Counted from the stretch's first letter, positions 54,102 to 63,605 are shown. The stretch is 64,000 bases of DNA from Klenkia marina (GCF_900101025.1 NZ_FMUH01000001.1:806001-870000); one strand, 5' to 3'. Numbers and translations: made by a program. The notes: generated by a model from the letters alone, not told the origin.

Positions 54102-56413
54102 CGCGCGCTGCGCGCCCCCAGCAGGCCGTCGACGAACTCCTCCAGCCGCTCCCGGGCCACCGCGCCGGCGTCGTGCGCCGTGTTGTCCAGCCCCAGCCGC
54201 AGCACCGGGACGCCGGCGTCCTCGAGCGCCCGGACGACGAACGGGTCGGCGTCGGCGATCGCCACCGCGGCGTCCACCCCGTGCCGGCGGGCCTCCTCGA
54301 CGTGCCACGGACCGGCCCAGCCGGGCATGCGCAGCTCGTCACCCATGACCACGAACCGGCTGGCCAGCGCCCGCAGCGGGTCCTGCCCGGGGGCGCAGCG
54401 ACGCTCGTAGCCGTCGGCGGCCAGCCCCAGGTACATCGACCAGACGAAGACCGCGCCGTGGCTGGCCTCCAGGTGCTGGTACAGGCCGGTGTCACCCCAC
54501 ATGCCCCGGCCCACCCACATCAGGCGCAGCCGTTCCTCGGCCACCACGCCCTGCCCGGCGGCGACCCGGTCGACCAGCTCGTCGCGCAGCGCACGGGCGG
54601 CGTCACGGGCCCACACGGTGCCGCGGTGCCACTGCGGCACCATCGTCGCCGGCATCGTGTCCACCACGCCGGCGGGCGCGGGGCGGGCGGCGGCCAGCAG
54701 GTCACGGGCCTCACGGTTGGCCCGGGCCTGCTCGTTGGCCAGCTCCAGCACCTCGGCCAGCCGGTCGTGGTCCAGCCGACGCCCGGTGACCTGCTCCAGC
54801 CCCGCCACCACGCCGTCGAGCTCGGCGCGCAGCAGGTCCAGGCGAGGTGCCTCGACGGCGTCGTCCCAGTGCTCGGGCAGGTCGGCCCACCAGGTGGGGC
54901 TCACCCGCGCGCGCGACTCCGCGGTCCGCTCGACCGGCAGGTAGCGGGCCCCGGTCTCGCGGGCCCAGGCCGAGTACAGCCGGTGGGTGACCGGGGTGCC
55001 CAGCGCGGCTCCGAGCACCGCCGGTCGGGGCAGGCCGCCCCACGGGCCGTCGCCGACGAGGTGGCTGGCCAGGCCCTGCGCGCTGTACGGCTCGACGTCC
55101 GGGGCGTAGCCGGCGGCCGCCATCGCGGCCAGGTTGCCCGGCGTCATCCGCTTGGACCCGACGATCGAGGCCCACCACTGGGTGACGACGTACGGGATGT
55201 CGAGGGCGCGCAGCAGCTCGTGCGGGTAGTCCGCGCCGACCACCGCGAAGGGCTCCCCCTCGCGCGCCCGGCCGGTGACCTCGGCGAACCACTCCCGCTG
55301 GTACGCCGTGTAGCTCTCCGCCACCGTCAGCACCTTGCGCGACCGCGGTGCCGGCGGGCCCGTGCGGGCACCCCCCGCCGGTCGCGGCGCGGACGCCGGA
55401 CCGGGCTGCGGCGCCGTCCGGACGGGGCTGCGCAGCACCACCTCGAGGTCGGACGGGGCGAGGACGGCGAGCCTTGCCGCGTCCCAGCGGGCCACCTCGT
55501 CGTCGGCGCGCGCCACGTGCACCAGCACGGTGGCGCCGCAGTCGCAGGCCTCCCGCACGAGCTGGTCGACGAACTCGCCGTCGGGCCGCCCCGGTCGGGT
55601 GGCATCGACACCCAGCTCGGCGCCGTCGGTGGCGTCGAGCACCACCAGCCCGTCGGCCTCGACTTCGGCGACGAGGCCGGCGTCGTCCTGCGCGCTGCCG
55701 GCCAGCACGACCCGACGGTCGGGGTGCAGCGGGGTGGGCGCCGAGGCGTACCCCTCGTCCACCAGTGCCTGCAGCAGCTCGAGGTGGGCTGCCGGGCCCA
55801 TGGCCGCGCCGGCTCGCCGCACCACGGCCGCGGCCCAGCCGCTCAGTCGCGGGGCCGACGACCGACGCTCGGCGACCAACTCGGCCAGGAGGGCGTCGCG
55901 ACGGGCCACCACGCCCCCGGGACGCGCGCCGTCCGACGGGTCGACGTCCGGCGGCCCGGGCACTGCGCCCGGCAGGCCGCCCAGCCAGCGGCGCACCTCG
56001 GCGACCCGGGCCGAGCGGTAGGCCGCGGACGTCGCCCGGTCCAGGCCCGGGAGGTCGAGGTGGGCCAGCGGCGGGAGCGGGGTGCCCGTCGTCCGGCCGA
56101 GTTCCCGCAGGACGGCGAACAGCCCGGCGTCCGCGGGGGTGCGCCCGGTGCTCAGCACCCCGGCGACCGTGCCGGTGCGGGCGAGCACCTGCTCGACCAG
56201 CGAGCGCTCGCGCGGGGGCAGCGCGACGTCGCCGGCCAGGGCGTCCAGGCGCGGGGTGGGGTCGGCGGCGTCGGCGACCAGCTCGACCGGGTGCAGGCCG
56301 GCGTCCAGCACGAGGTGGGCCGCCGGCACCGGGCCGAGCAGCAGCACCCCGCCGTCCGGGCCCGGGTCGCGTCGCCCGGCATAGGCGGCCAGCAACCGGT
56401 CGAAGGGGGTCAT
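54098..56413 (-). CDS. Double-length 2-hydroxyacyl-CoA dehydratase-like protein
   Basis: 771-residue protein that looks like two HgdB/BcrC-type subunits fused in one chain. Half one (residues 1-330) has GVLLLGPVPAAHLVLDAGLH and VLSTGRTPADAGLFAVLREL; half two (about 350-771) has PFAVVGADYPHELLRALDIP, QWWASIVGSKRMTPGNLAAM and DVEPYSAQGLAS. In known dehydratases three cysteines per subunit hold a 4Fe-4S cluster at the CoA site. Here cysteines are almost absent (A-C-D-C-G in the middle, R-R-C-A late), so a normal cluster is unlikely. No activator ATPase gene is nearby. It overlaps the CoA-transferase stop. Function unclear: perhaps a CoA-ester-binding or altered lyase. Confidence 0.72.
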   Translation of the reverse strand: MTPFDRLLAAYAGRRDPGPDGGVLLLGPVPAAHLVLDAGLHPVELVADAADPTPRLDALAGDVALPPRERSLVEQVLARTGTVAGVLSTGRTPADAGLFAVLRELGRTTGTPLPPLAHLDLPGLDRATSAAYRSARVAEVRRWLGGLPGAVPGPPDVDPSDGARPGGVVARRDALLAELVAERRSSAPRLSGWAAAVVRRAGAAMGPAAHLELLQALVDEGYASAPTPLHPDRRVVLAGSAQDDAGLVAEVEADGLVVLDATDGAELGVDATRPGRPDGEFVDQLVREACDCGATVLVHVARADDEVARWDAARLAVLAPSDLEVVLRSPVRTAPQPGPASAPRPAGGARTGPPAPRSRKVLTVAESYTAYQREWFAEVTGRAREGEPFAVVGADYPHELLRALDIPYVVTQWWASIVGSKRMTPGNLAAMAAAGYAPDVEPYSAQGLASHLVGDGPWGGLPRPAVLGAALGTPVTHRLYSAWARETGARYLPVERTAESRARVSPTWWADLPEHWDDAVEAPRLDLLRAELDGVVAGLEQVTGRRLDHDRLAEVLELANEQARANREARDLLAAARPAPAGVVDTMPATMVPQWHRGTVWARDAARALRDELVDRVAAGQGVVAEERLRLMWVGRGMWGDTGLYQHLEASHGAVFVWSMYLGLAADGYERRCAPGQDPLRALASRFVVMGDELRMPGWAGPWHVEEARRHGVDAAVAIADADPFVVRALEDAGVPVLRLGLDNTAHDAGAVARERLEEFVDGLLGARSAR

Positions 56414-57660
56414 CAGATGACCCCGCGGTCCCTGAGCTCGCGCAGCCGGTCGTCGTCGTAGCCGAGCAGGTCGCGGTAGACCTGCTCGTTGTGCTCGCCC
56501 AGGTGCAGCGGCAGCACGTCGTCGAACCCGGTCGCGGCCTCGGTGAAGGTGATGGGGATGCCGGCGGTGTGCAGGTCGGAGGGCCCGTGCACCGGGTGGA
56601 CGACGGGCACCGACTCGCGACGGCGCAGCGTGTCGGGGTCGGTCAAGGCCTCCTCCGGCGTGCGCACCGGGGCAGCCGGCACCCCGCGGGCCTCCAGCGC
56701 GTCCAGCGCCTCGGCGAGGGTGCAGGTGCGCGACCAGTCCTCGATGCGGGCCTCGAGCTCGACGGCGTGCGCGACCCGGGCGTCGCGGGTCGCGAACCGG
56801 GGGTCGGCGCCCAGCTCGGGGGCCCCCATCGCCGCGAACAACCCGGTCGCGAGCTTGTCGTGGACGGCGACGACCGCCACCCAGCCGTCCTTGCACTCGA
56901 AGACGCCGAAGGGCGACAGCCGGTGCACGGTGCGGCCGGTGCGGGCCTCCATGCCGGCCGCCGCCATCGCGCCCCAGTTCTCGATGGCGACGAACGAGGT
57001 CAGCGCGCCGAGCATCGAGACGTCGACCCAGTCGCCGGTGCCGGTGCGGTGCCGGCGCTCGAGCGCGGCCAGCACGCCGATGACGCCGAACACCGGGGCG
57101 AGCATGTCGGCCACCGGGATGCCCAGCCGCACGGGCGGCTCACCCGGCTCGCCGCTGGTGTACATGACCCCGCTCAGTGCCTGGACCAGCACGTCCATCG
57201 CCTTGCTGCCGGCCCGCGCGTCCTGGCCGAAGCCGCTCAGCGACAGGTAGACCACCCGCGGGTTGATCTCCCGCACGGTGTCGTGGTCGACGCCGAGCCG
57301 GGCCGCCGTCCCGGCCGTGAAGTTCTCCACCACGACGTCGCAGCCGCGCACCAGGTCGGCGAAGACCTCGCCGGCCGCCTCGTGCTTGAGGTCCAGCGTG
57401 ATGCCGGACTTCCCGCGCGAGCGGGTGAGGTGGGAGAAGGACACGTCGTCGGGGTCCGACCGGCCGACGGTGACGCCGTCCTTGCCCAGGTAGGGGCTGT
57501 TCTCCCGGGCGAGGTCGCCGCCGACCGGGTCCTCGAGCTTGATCACCTCGGCGCCGAGGCCGGCCAGCAGCAGCGTCGCGTAGGGCCCGGCCAGCGCCCG
57601 GGTCAGGTCGAGCACCCGGATGCCGGCCAGCGGCCGGTCGTCGGTCTGGTTCTCGGTCAC
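56413..57660 (-). CDS. Class III CoA-transferase, CaiB/BaiF family
   Basis: 415-residue CoA-transferase moving CoA between a thioester and a carboxylic acid. Family motifs: PLAGIRVLDLTRALAGPYAT, GAEVIKLEDPVGGDLAR (catalytic Asp is the third-last motif residue area, typically DxxxD), RSRGKSGITLDLKH, CDVVVENFTAG, GFGQDARAG, VDVSMLGALTSF. GTG 57660 has GAGAGGAA 7 bases before it; a longer frame to 57681 has no such site. It is the first gene of the CoA-transferase, dehydratase-like, MFS chain. The pairing matches pathways that activate hydroxy acids as CoA esters before dehydration (as in phenyllactate or 2-hydroxyglutarate fermentation), but the acid is unknown. Confidence 0.9.
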   Translation of the reverse strand: MTENQTDDRPLAGIRVLDLTRALAGPYATLLLAGLGAEVIKLEDPVGGDLARENSPYLGKDGVTVGRSDPDDVSFSHLTRSRGKSGITLDLKHEAAGEVFADLVRGCDVVVENFTAGTAARLGVDHDTVREINPRVVYLSLSGFGQDARAGSKAMDVLVQALSGVMYTSGEPGEPPVRLGIPVADMLAPVFGVIGVLAALERRHRTGTGDWVDVSMLGALTSFVAIENWGAMAAAGMEARTGRTVHRLSPFGVFECKDGWVAVVAVHDKLATGLFAAMGAPELGADPRFATRDARVAHAVELEARIEDWSRTCTLAEALDALEARGVPAAPVRTPEEALTDPDTLRRRESVPVVHPVHGPSDLHTAGIPITFTEAATGFDDVLPLHLGEHNEQVYRDLLGYDDDRLRELRDRGVI

Positions 57661-57721
57661 GGTGGTTCCTCTCGCGGGCATGCCGGAGGCACGCCGGGGT
57701 GGTCCGGCGGGTGGGGGCAGG

Positions 57722-58507
57722 TCAGGAGGCGGCGGAGAACCGCTGCAGGAAGGTCTGCAGGCGCTCGGTGCGCGGGTTGCCGAACACCTCGTCGGGGGTG
57801 CCCTGCTCGACCACCCGGCCGGCGTCCATGAAGACGACGCGCGTGGCGACCTCGCGGGCGAACTGGAGCTCGTGGGTGACCACGACCATCGTGGTGCGCT
57901 CCTGCGCGAGGCTCTCCATCACGGCGAGCACCTCGCCGACCAGCTCAGGGTCCAGGGCGCTGGTGGGCTCGTCGAAGAGCATGAGCCGCGGCCGGACGGC
58001 CAACGCCCGGGCGATGGCCACCCGCTGCTGCTGGCCGCCCGAGAGCTGCACCGGGTAGGCGTCGCCCTTGTGCCCCAGCCCGACCCGTTCCAGCAGCTGG
58101 TGGGCCCGGGCGCGGGCCTCGGCGAGGGGTTCGCCGAGGGCGCGCACCGGCGCCTCCCACACGTTGCGCTCGACGGTGAGGTGGGCGAACAGGTTGAACG
58201 ACTGGAAGACCATGCCCATGCGGCGCCGTTGCGGGGCGGTCCGGCGGGCGGGCAGCCGGCGCAGCACGCCGCGCCGGTCGACCCGGAACCCCAGCAGCTC
58301 GCCGTCGAGCTCGACGGAGCCGGCGTCGATGTCCTCCAGCAGGTCGATGCAGCGCACCAGGGTCGACTTGCCCGACCCCGACGGGCCGATGACGACGACC
58401 ACCTCGCCCTCGGCGACGTCGAGGTCGACGTCGGCCAGCGCGACGGTGTCCCCGAACCGCTTGCCCAGGCCGCGGACCCGCAGCACCGGAACAGGATCAG
58501 TAGCCAC
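57722..58507 (-). CDS. Polar amino acid ABC transporter ATPase
   Basis: 261-residue ABC ATPase. Walker [11 protein letters not shown]-loop [14 protein letters not shown], signature [16 protein letters not shown], Walker [17 protein letters not shown], and H-loop VVTHELQF are all intact. The S-F-N-L-F after the Q-loop and length are those of the GlnQ/HisP amino acid type. GTG 58507 overlaps the permease end by 11 bp. It completes the transporter encoded at 57722-60259. Confidence 0.93.
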   Translation of the reverse strand: MATDPVPVLRVRGLGKRFGDTVALADVDLDVAEGEVVVVIGPSGSGKSTLVRCIDLLEDIDAGSVELDGELLGFRVDRRGVLRRLPARRTAPQRRRMGMVFQSFNLFAHLTVERNVWEAPVRALGEPLAEARARAHQLLERVGLGHKGDAYPVQLSGGQQQRVAIARALAVRPRLMLFDEPTSALDPELVGEVLAVMESLAQERTTMVVVTHELQFAREVATRVVFMDAGRVVEQGTPDEVFGNPRTERLQTFLQRFSAAS

Positions 58508-59378
58508 GGGAGAACCGCCGTTCCAACCAGGACTGCCCTGCCGTGAGGGCGGCCACGAGGACGATGTACCAGAGGATCGCGACGATCAGCAGCGGCACGA
58601 CCTCGAACGTGCGGGTGTAGACCTCGCGGGCTGCGCCCAGCAGGTCGGTCATCGCGATGACGCTCACCAGCGAGGTGCCCTTGAGCAGCGAGATCACCTG
58701 GCTCCCCATCGGGGGCAGGATGATCCGGGTGGCCTGGGGCAGCCGGATGCGGAAGAACGTGTCCCGTGCGGGCAGACCCAGCGAGCTGGCCGCCTCCAGC
58801 TGCCCGCGCGGCACGGCCGACAGGCCCGAGCGGATGATCTCGGCGCTGTAGGGGCTGTTGTAGAGCGACAGCCCGATCACCGCGGCGGTGTAGGGCGTGA
58901 TGACGTCGTTGGCGCTCCACTCCCCGACGCTCGGCCCGAACGGGATGCCGATCGACAGCACCGGCACCAGGTAGGCGAGGTTGAACCAGAACAGCAGCTG
59001 CACCAGCGGCGGCACGCTGCGGAACACCGCGATCCAGGCCGCGGCCGCGTACCTCAGCGGCGCCAGCGAGCTCAGCCGGGCCAGGCAGACCAGAGCGCCC
59101 AGCACGGTGCCCAGCACGGTCGCGATCGCGGTGAGCGCGATGGTGGTGACCAGGCCGTCGAGGATGGGCTCGGCGAAGAGGTACTCCCCCACCACCGACA
59201 GCTCGAGCCGGTCGCTGCGCAGCACGAACGCGACGAGCTGGGCGAGCAGCACGACCAGGACGGCCCACGCCACCCAGAGCCAGGGGCGCCGTTCGGGCCG
59301 GCTGTCCCGGGCGTCGGGGACGCCCGTGGCCGGGGCGGGGTCGGGGGCCTTGACCGCCCCCGGGGCGGGCCGGCTCAC
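58497..59378 (-). CDS. Polar amino acid ABC transporter permease
   Basis: 293-residue permease of the HisMQ/GlnP type. A hydrophilic extension of about 40 residues precedes the first helix ([20 protein letters not shown]). The core holds [58 protein letters not shown], and the EAA-type cytoplasmic loop [20 protein letters not shown]. The end is [23 protein letters not shown] 59378 overlaps the stop of the binding-protein gene. Confidence 0.92.
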   Translation of the reverse strand: MSRPAPGAVKAPDPAPATGVPDARDSRPERRPWLWVAWAVLVVLLAQLVAFVLRSDRLELSVVGEYLFAEPILDGLVTTIALTAIATVLGTVLGALVCLARLSSLAPLRYAAAAWIAVFRSVPPLVQLLFWFNLAYLVPVLSIGIPFGPSVGEWSANDVITPYTAAVIGLSLYNSPYSAEIIRSGLSAVPRGQLEAASSLGLPARDTFFRIRLPQATRIILPPMGSQVISLLKGTSLVSVIAMTDLLGAAREVYTRTFEVVPLLIVAILWYIVLVAALTAGQSWLERRFSRGY

Positions 59379-60259
59379 GACGCCGGGTTGAGGACGGGCT
59401 CGTCGACCGCGTTGTCGCCGAGGTTCCAGCGGTCCATGAGGTCCTGGTAGACGCCCTGGTCGATGAGCGCCCGGAACGCCGCCTCCATCGCCTCGCCGAG
59501 CCCGGTGCCCTTGAGCGCCATGCCGGCGGTGAGGTCGGAGGTGCCGGTGTCCTCGACGACGACCTCGTACCGGCCCTCGCGCTGGAGCTGGATGTACCGG
59601 GCGTCGGACTCGTTGGCCGCATAGGCGTCGGCCCGACCCGAGTCCACGGCCAGCCGGGACCCGTCGGCGGTCAGCGGCAGCGGGGTCAGCGTGTCGTCGC
59701 CGCACTCCTCGGCCAGCGCCTCGACGAAGGACTGCATCGAGCTGCCCTCCTCGTAGGAGACGGTCAGCCCGCACAGGTCGTCGGGGCTGGTGATCTCGTC
59801 GGCCCGGTCGGCCTCGATGAGGTAGGAGGGGCCGACGGTCAGCCAGGCGACCAGGTCGAAGTCCTGCTGCCGCTCGGGGGTGGCCCGCACCCCGCCGACG
59901 AAGAAGTCCGCCCGGCCCGACTGCAACGAGAGCAGCACCGAGTTCAGCCCGTCGGTGGGTTGGAACTCGATGTCGACGCCCAGCACCTGCTCCATCGCGG
60001 TCTGCAGGTCCGGGCCCAGGCCGGTGAACCCGTCGGCGCCGTCGATGTAGAACGGCGGCTTGGGGGCCCCGGTCCAGATCATCGTGCCGCTGTCCTGGAT
60101 GGCCTGGGGCAGCAGGTCGGCGGCCTCCTGGGAGAACTCGGCCTGCACGTCACCCGCCCCCGAGGTCGCGGCCGACTCCTCCGACGCCTCGCCGGAACCC
60201 CCGCACGCGGTGAGCGCGAGCAGGGCCGCGGCGGTCGCAGCGGTCATGAGCCTCTTCAT
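59375..60259 (-). CDS. Amino acid ABC transporter binding lipoprotein
   Basis: 294-residue solute-binding protein. The lipobox LTAC-G at residues 14-18 follows a short basic and hydrophobic signal (MKRLMTAATAAALLA), so it is a lipoprotein outside the membrane. The SBP family 3 fold is seen in YIDGADGFTGLGPDLQTAME, LQSGRADFFVGGVRATPERQ, DLCGLTVSYEEGSSMQSFVE, and DSGRADAYAANESDARY. ATG 60259 is the right start; an upstream frame to 60358 would bury the signal. It captures an amino acid or similar polar ligand; which one is unknown. The gene starts the three-gene transporter operon. Confidence 0.92.
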   Translation of the reverse strand: MKRLMTAATAAALLALTACGGSGEASEESAATSGAGDVQAEFSQEAADLLPQAIQDSGTMIWTGAPKPPFYIDGADGFTGLGPDLQTAMEQVLGVDIEFQPTDGLNSVLLSLQSGRADFFVGGVRATPERQQDFDLVAWLTVGPSYLIEADRADEITSPDDLCGLTVSYEEGSSMQSFVEALAEECGDDTLTPLPLTADGSRLAVDSGRADAYAANESDARYIQLQREGRYEVVVEDTGTSDLTAGMALKGTGLGEAMEAAFRALIDQGVYQDLMDRWNLGDNAVDEPVLNPAS

Positions 60260-60329
60260 CGGAACTCCGTCCTCGCAGCGCCCACGGCGCCGGCACATCG
60301 GTGTGACCCACAGCTCACTGGGTGCCCGA

Positions 60330-60358
60330 AAACTAGTCGCTTGCGTTGCGACCGTCAA
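60330..60358 (-). promoter_or_regulatory. Putative promoter of the ABC transporter operon
   Basis: On the minus strand TTGACG (60358-60353), 17 bases, TAGTTT (60335-60330), about 70 bases upstream of the binding-protein ATG at 60259. Good agreement with actinobacterial sigma70 promoters. Confidence 0.55.
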
Positions 60359-60510
60359 GGAAGTGCCTCAGGTTTGCCGGGTCCGGGGCCGCCGAGGCCT
60401 GGTCCACCCACGTCGCCCCCCATGCCATGACCCGGTGGAGGGGACGCCGGCAGGCGTCGACCGACGCGGCAGGCGGGGACGGGGCGGCGACGGGCGGCGA
60501 CGGGCGTCGG

Positions 60511-61074
60511 TCAGGAGGACTGGCGGCGGAGGTCGGCCGCGGCGCGCTCGAGGTCCGCATCGCCGAAGAAGCCCCCGGCCAGCACCTCGGCCGCGCCGGT
60601 GAGCGTCGGCAGCAACTGCTCCCGCTGCCGTGCGGGCAGGCCGGCCCGCAGTCGTTCCTCGACCGCGACGACGTCGGCGACGCAGGCGTCGAGGACGGCG
60701 GCCCCCCGCTCGGTGAGCCCCACCAGCCGGATCCGCCGGTTGTCCGGGTGGGCCGCGCGCCGGGCCAGCCCGCGGCGCACCAGCCCCGCCACGACGAGGT
60801 GGCTGGCCTGGGCGGTGACGAAGGACAGCCGGGCCAGCTCCGCGTTGGACCGCGGCACCTCGTCACCGAGCAGGAGCAGCACCCGGTACTCCGGCACGCT
60901 CACCCCGTGCCGCGCGGCGATCACCTCGGTCGAGCGGGTGAGCGCCCGCGCCAGGCGCTGGGCGACGTACTCGACCCGGGCAGCCGCGGCTCGGGGCAGC
61001 CGCTGCGGGTCGAGGCGGCCGGCCGACCCGCCGTCCGCCGTCCCGTCCGGGGACCCGTCGGGGGCTGGGCTCAC
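60511..61074 (-). CDS. MarR-family regulator
   Basis: 187-residue MarR-type winged-helix regulator. VEYVAQRLARALTRSTEVIA and HGVSVPEYRVLLLLGDEVPR lead into the recognition helix SNAELARLSFVTAQASHLVV. The wing carries RRAAHPDNRRIRLVGLTERG. GTG 61074 has GGGAG 9 bases upstream; a frame extension to 61179 looks non-coding. It diverges from the hydrolase gene at 61200; the spacer holds a palindrome that could be its operator. It probably represses itself and the hydrolase in the absence of a small phenolic or lipophilic ligand (inference). Confidence 0.87.
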   Translation of the reverse strand: MSPAPDGSPDGTADGGSAGRLDPQRLPRAAAARVEYVAQRLARALTRSTEVIAARHGVSVPEYRVLLLLGDEVPRSNAELARLSFVTAQASHLVVAGLVRRGLARRAAHPDNRRIRLVGLTERGAAVLDACVADVVAVEERLRAGLPARQREQLLPTLTGAAEVLAGGFFGDADLERAAADLRRQSS

Positions 61075-61101
61075 CGATCGAGTCTCCCAGCAGCCACTTC
61101 T

Positions 61102-61116
61102 ATCAAGCTGCTTGAC
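61102..61116. promoter_or_regulatory. Candidate MarR operator palindrome
   Basis: TCAAG-CTG-CTTGA at 61103-61115, a perfect 5-bp inverted repeat with a 3-bp spacer in the 125-bp divergent gap between the MarR gene (61074) and the hydrolase gene (61200). Its size, TCAA/TTGA ends and position are typical of MarR operators. Confidence 0.45.
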
Positions 61117-61199
61117 ATCATGCCGGGCCCGCGGGAAGTCTCCGCAGCACCCGCCGGGGACGTCGTCCCCGCGCCGCACCCCTCACCGTGGAGGCCGCC

Positions 61200-62645
61200 G
61201 TGCACCCTCGCCCACGCTCGTCCCGCCGCGCTTCGGCCCGTCGCACCTCGGCCCCCCGCACCTCGGCCCGTCGCGGCGCCGTCGTCGCCGGCGCCCTGGC
61301 CCTGCTGGTCGGCGGCGCCGTCGCGCCCGCCACGGCCGCCCCGGCCCCGTTCCCGGGCGGCACGCCCTGCCAGCAGGACGCGCCGAGCCGGCCCACCTGC
61401 CTGGCCGGCACGCTGGAGGACGGCACCCCGTTCGAGTTCGTCGTCCCGGCGGACTGGGACGGCACCGTGGTCGTCGCGCTGGACTTCGTCGGCCCCGGCC
61501 CCACCGAGGCCCTCACCCAGCGCCTGCTCGCCGAGGGCGTCGCCCGCGGTGGCACCACCCGCGCCGTCACCGGCTGGGACATCGCCGCCGCGATCGACAA
61601 CCAGGCGGAGGCGCTCGCCCGGTTCGAGGATGCCTACGGGCCGGCCCGCACCGCGGTGGCCTCGGGCGCCTCGATGGGCGGGTTCGTCTCGGCCGGGGTC
61701 GCGCAGGAGCACCCCGACGCCTTCGACGGCGCCGTCCCCATGTGCGGCGGCCTGGGCGGCTCGGTCGCCCAGTGGGACCAGAAGCTGGACACCGTGTTCG
61801 TGCTCGAGGAGCTGGTCGCCCCCGGACTGCCGGTGCTCCAGGTGGACGACGTCCCCACCGCGCAGCAGGCCTGGATCTCCGCCCTCACCGCCGCGCAGCA
61901 GACGCCGGAGGGCCGGGCCCGCATCGCCCTGGCCGCCGCGATCGGCCAGCTGCCGGCCTGGGGTGTGCAGCCCGACGGCACCCAGCCACCCCCGCCGTCC
62001 CGCCACGACGACGCCGGGCTGCAGCAGGGCGCGTTCCTGGCCCTGGCCGGTGGCCCGCTGCCCTACATCGGGCAGGCCATGAGCAGCCGGCGCGCCCTCA
62101 CCGCGGTGGCCGGCGGCAACCCCTCGACCAACGTCGGCGTCGACTACGCCCGCCAACTGCAGACCGCCGACCCGCAGGCCCGCCAGCTGGTGCGCGACCT
62201 CTACCGCCAGGCCGGCCTCGACCTCGACGCCGACCTCGGTGCGCTCGCCGCGGCCCCGCGCATCGCCGCCGACCCCGCCGCCCGCGAGCGCTTCGCCGCG
62301 GGCATCGTGTTCGACGGCCAGCTCGAGGTGCCGGTGCTGACGCTGTCGCCCACCGGTGACCAGATCTCGACCGTGGCCCAGCAGCAGTACTACGAGTCGC
62401 TGGTGCGCCGGGCCGGGAGCGCGTCCCTGCTGCGGCAGACCTACACCGAGACGGTCGGGCACTGCACCTTCTCGCCGGCCGAGCAGCAGGCGGCGATCGA
62501 CACCCTCGTGCAGCGGGTGGAGACCGGGCACTGGCCGGCCACCTCCGCGCCGGCGATGAACCAGCGCGCCGCCGCCCTCGGGGCCGAGCCCGCGCCCCGG
62601 TTCGTGCCGTTCACCCCGCCGCGGTTCAACCGGCCGCTGGACTGA
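61200..62645 (+). CDS. Secreted alpha/beta-hydrolase-like protein
   Basis: 481-residue exported protein. An Arg/Ser-rich n-region (RRASARRTSAPRTSARR) precedes a hydrophobic segment VVAGALALLVGGAVAP and a cleavage-like A-T-A-A-P. The catalytic nucleophile is probably Ser in VASGASMGGFVSAG (G-x-S-x-G), a later Asp lies in LSPTGDQISTVAQ, and the His in ETVGHCTFSPAEQQ, in the order Ser-Asp-His of alpha/beta hydrolases. Two cysteines near the N-terminus (TPCQQDAPSRPTC) may form a disulfide. GTG 61200 has GGAGG 5 bases upstream. Similar actinobacterial proteins are poorly characterised secreted esterase-like enzymes; the substrate is unknown. Confidence 0.82.
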   Translation: MHPRPRSSRRASARRTSAPRTSARRGAVVAGALALLVGGAVAPATAAPAPFPGGTPCQQDAPSRPTCLAGTLEDGTPFEFVVPADWDGTVVVALDFVGPGPTEALTQRLLAEGVARGGTTRAVTGWDIAAAIDNQAEALARFEDAYGPARTAVASGASMGGFVSAGVAQEHPDAFDGAVPMCGGLGGSVAQWDQKLDTVFVLEELVAPGLPVLQVDDVPTAQQAWISALTAAQQTPEGRARIALAAAIGQLPAWGVQPDGTQPPPPSRHDDAGLQQGAFLALAGGPLPYIGQAMSSRRALTAVAGGNPSTNVGVDYARQLQTADPQARQLVRDLYRQAGLDLDADLGALAAAPRIAADPAARERFAAGIVFDGQLEVPVLTLSPTGDQISTVAQQQYYESLVRRAGSASLLRQTYTETVGHCTFSPAEQQAAIDTLVQRVETGHWPATSAPAMNQRAAALGAEPAPRFVPFTPPRFNRPLD

Positions 62646-62660
62646 TCCGTGCTCGCCCGG

Positions 62661-62696
62661 CCGGTCCGGCCCGCCCACCGCGGCGGGCCGGACCGG
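62661..62696 (+). terminator. Perfect 15-bp hairpin after hydrolase gene
   Basis: CCGGTCCGGCCCGCC (62661-62675), loop CACCGC, then its perfect complement (62682-62696), starting 16 bp after the hydrolase stop at 62645. No U-run follows, as is usual for actinobacterial terminators. It argues that the PaaX-like gene starts downstream of it. Confidence 0.6.
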
Positions 62697-62702
62697 TCGT
62701 CG

Positions 62703-63596
62703 GTGACACTGTCCCCGGTGGACGACGTCGAGCAGCGGGCGGAGCCGGGTGAGCGCGACACCGGGGAACCGGTCGGGCCCCCCGGGGACGTCGCGCTGCG
62801 CCCGGAGAGCCTGCTGCTCACCTTCTACGGCGCCCACGTGCTCGACCGCGGCCTGCTCGTCGCCACCCCCGGCCTGGTCGACGTCATGGCCCGGTTGGGT
62901 GCCAGCGAGCACGCCACGCGGTCGGCGATCACCCGCATGGTGCGGCGCGGACGACTGGTCGGGCACAAGCGCGGCCGCCAGGTCTACCTGGGCCTGACCC
63001 CCTTCTCGGTGGCCGCCCTGCGCGCCGGCTACACCCGCATCTGGCAGCCCGACGCCACGGCCGACGCGCAGTGGGACGGCACCTGGACCCTGCTCTCCTT
63101 CAACCTCCCCGACACCTGGCAGCGGCAGCGCCACGAGCTGCGCACCCGGTTGCAGGGCGCCGGCTTCGGGCTGCTGCAGGGCGGGCTGTGGGCGGCCCCG
63201 GGCGCGCTCGACGTCACGGCTGCGCTCGGTGACCTCGAGGCCGCCGCGCACGTACGGGCCTTCACCGCGCACCCCACCGGCGGGCTCGACCCGGCGGCGC
63301 TGCTCGGCGAGGTGTGGGACGTGCCGGCCGCCGCCGCGGCCTACGCCGCCTTCCTCGAGCGGTGGGACGGCGGCAGCTCGGCCACCCGGTGGACCGATCC
63401 GCTGGCCCGGAAACTCGCGCTGCAGGAGGAGTGGCGGCTGACCCTGCGCGACACCCCGCGCCTGCCGCTGGAGCTGCTGCCCGACCCGTGGCCCGGGCTC
63501 GCCGCGCAGGAGCTCTTCACCCGCGAGCACGCCCGCATCGCCCCCGCCGCCCACGCCGCCGCCGACGCCCTGCTCGACACCATCCCGGAACCCTGA
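62703..63596 (+). CDS. PaaX-like transcriptional regulator
   Basis: 297-residue regulator of the PaaX family (GntR-like winged helix; in known cases a repressor of phenylacetate catabolism responding to phenylacetyl-CoA). Motifs: LRPESLLLTFYGAHVLDRGL, LGASEHATRSAITRMVRRGR (winged helix), LGLTPFSVAALRAGYTRIW, then DGTWTLLSFNLPDTWQRQRH and LRTRLQGAGFGLLQGGLWAA of the family. The start is uncertain: GTG 62703 is used because the hairpin at 62661-62696 lies before it; GTG 62649 and 62718 are alternatives. No paa genes are visible here. Confidence 0.8.
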   Translation: MTLSPVDDVEQRAEPGERDTGEPVGPPGDVALRPESLLLTFYGAHVLDRGLLVATPGLVDVMARLGASEHATRSAITRMVRRGRLVGHKRGRQVYLGLTPFSVAALRAGYTRIWQPDATADAQWDGTWTLLSFNLPDTWQRQRHELRTRLQGAGFGLLQGGLWAAPGALDVTAALGDLEAAAHVRAFTAHPTGGLDPAALLGEVWDVPAAAAAYAAFLERWDGGSSATRWTDPLARKLALQEEWRLTLRDTPRLPLELLPDPWPGLAAQELFTREHARIAPAAHAAADALLDTIPEP

Positions 63597-63605
63597 CCCG
63601 GCGAG

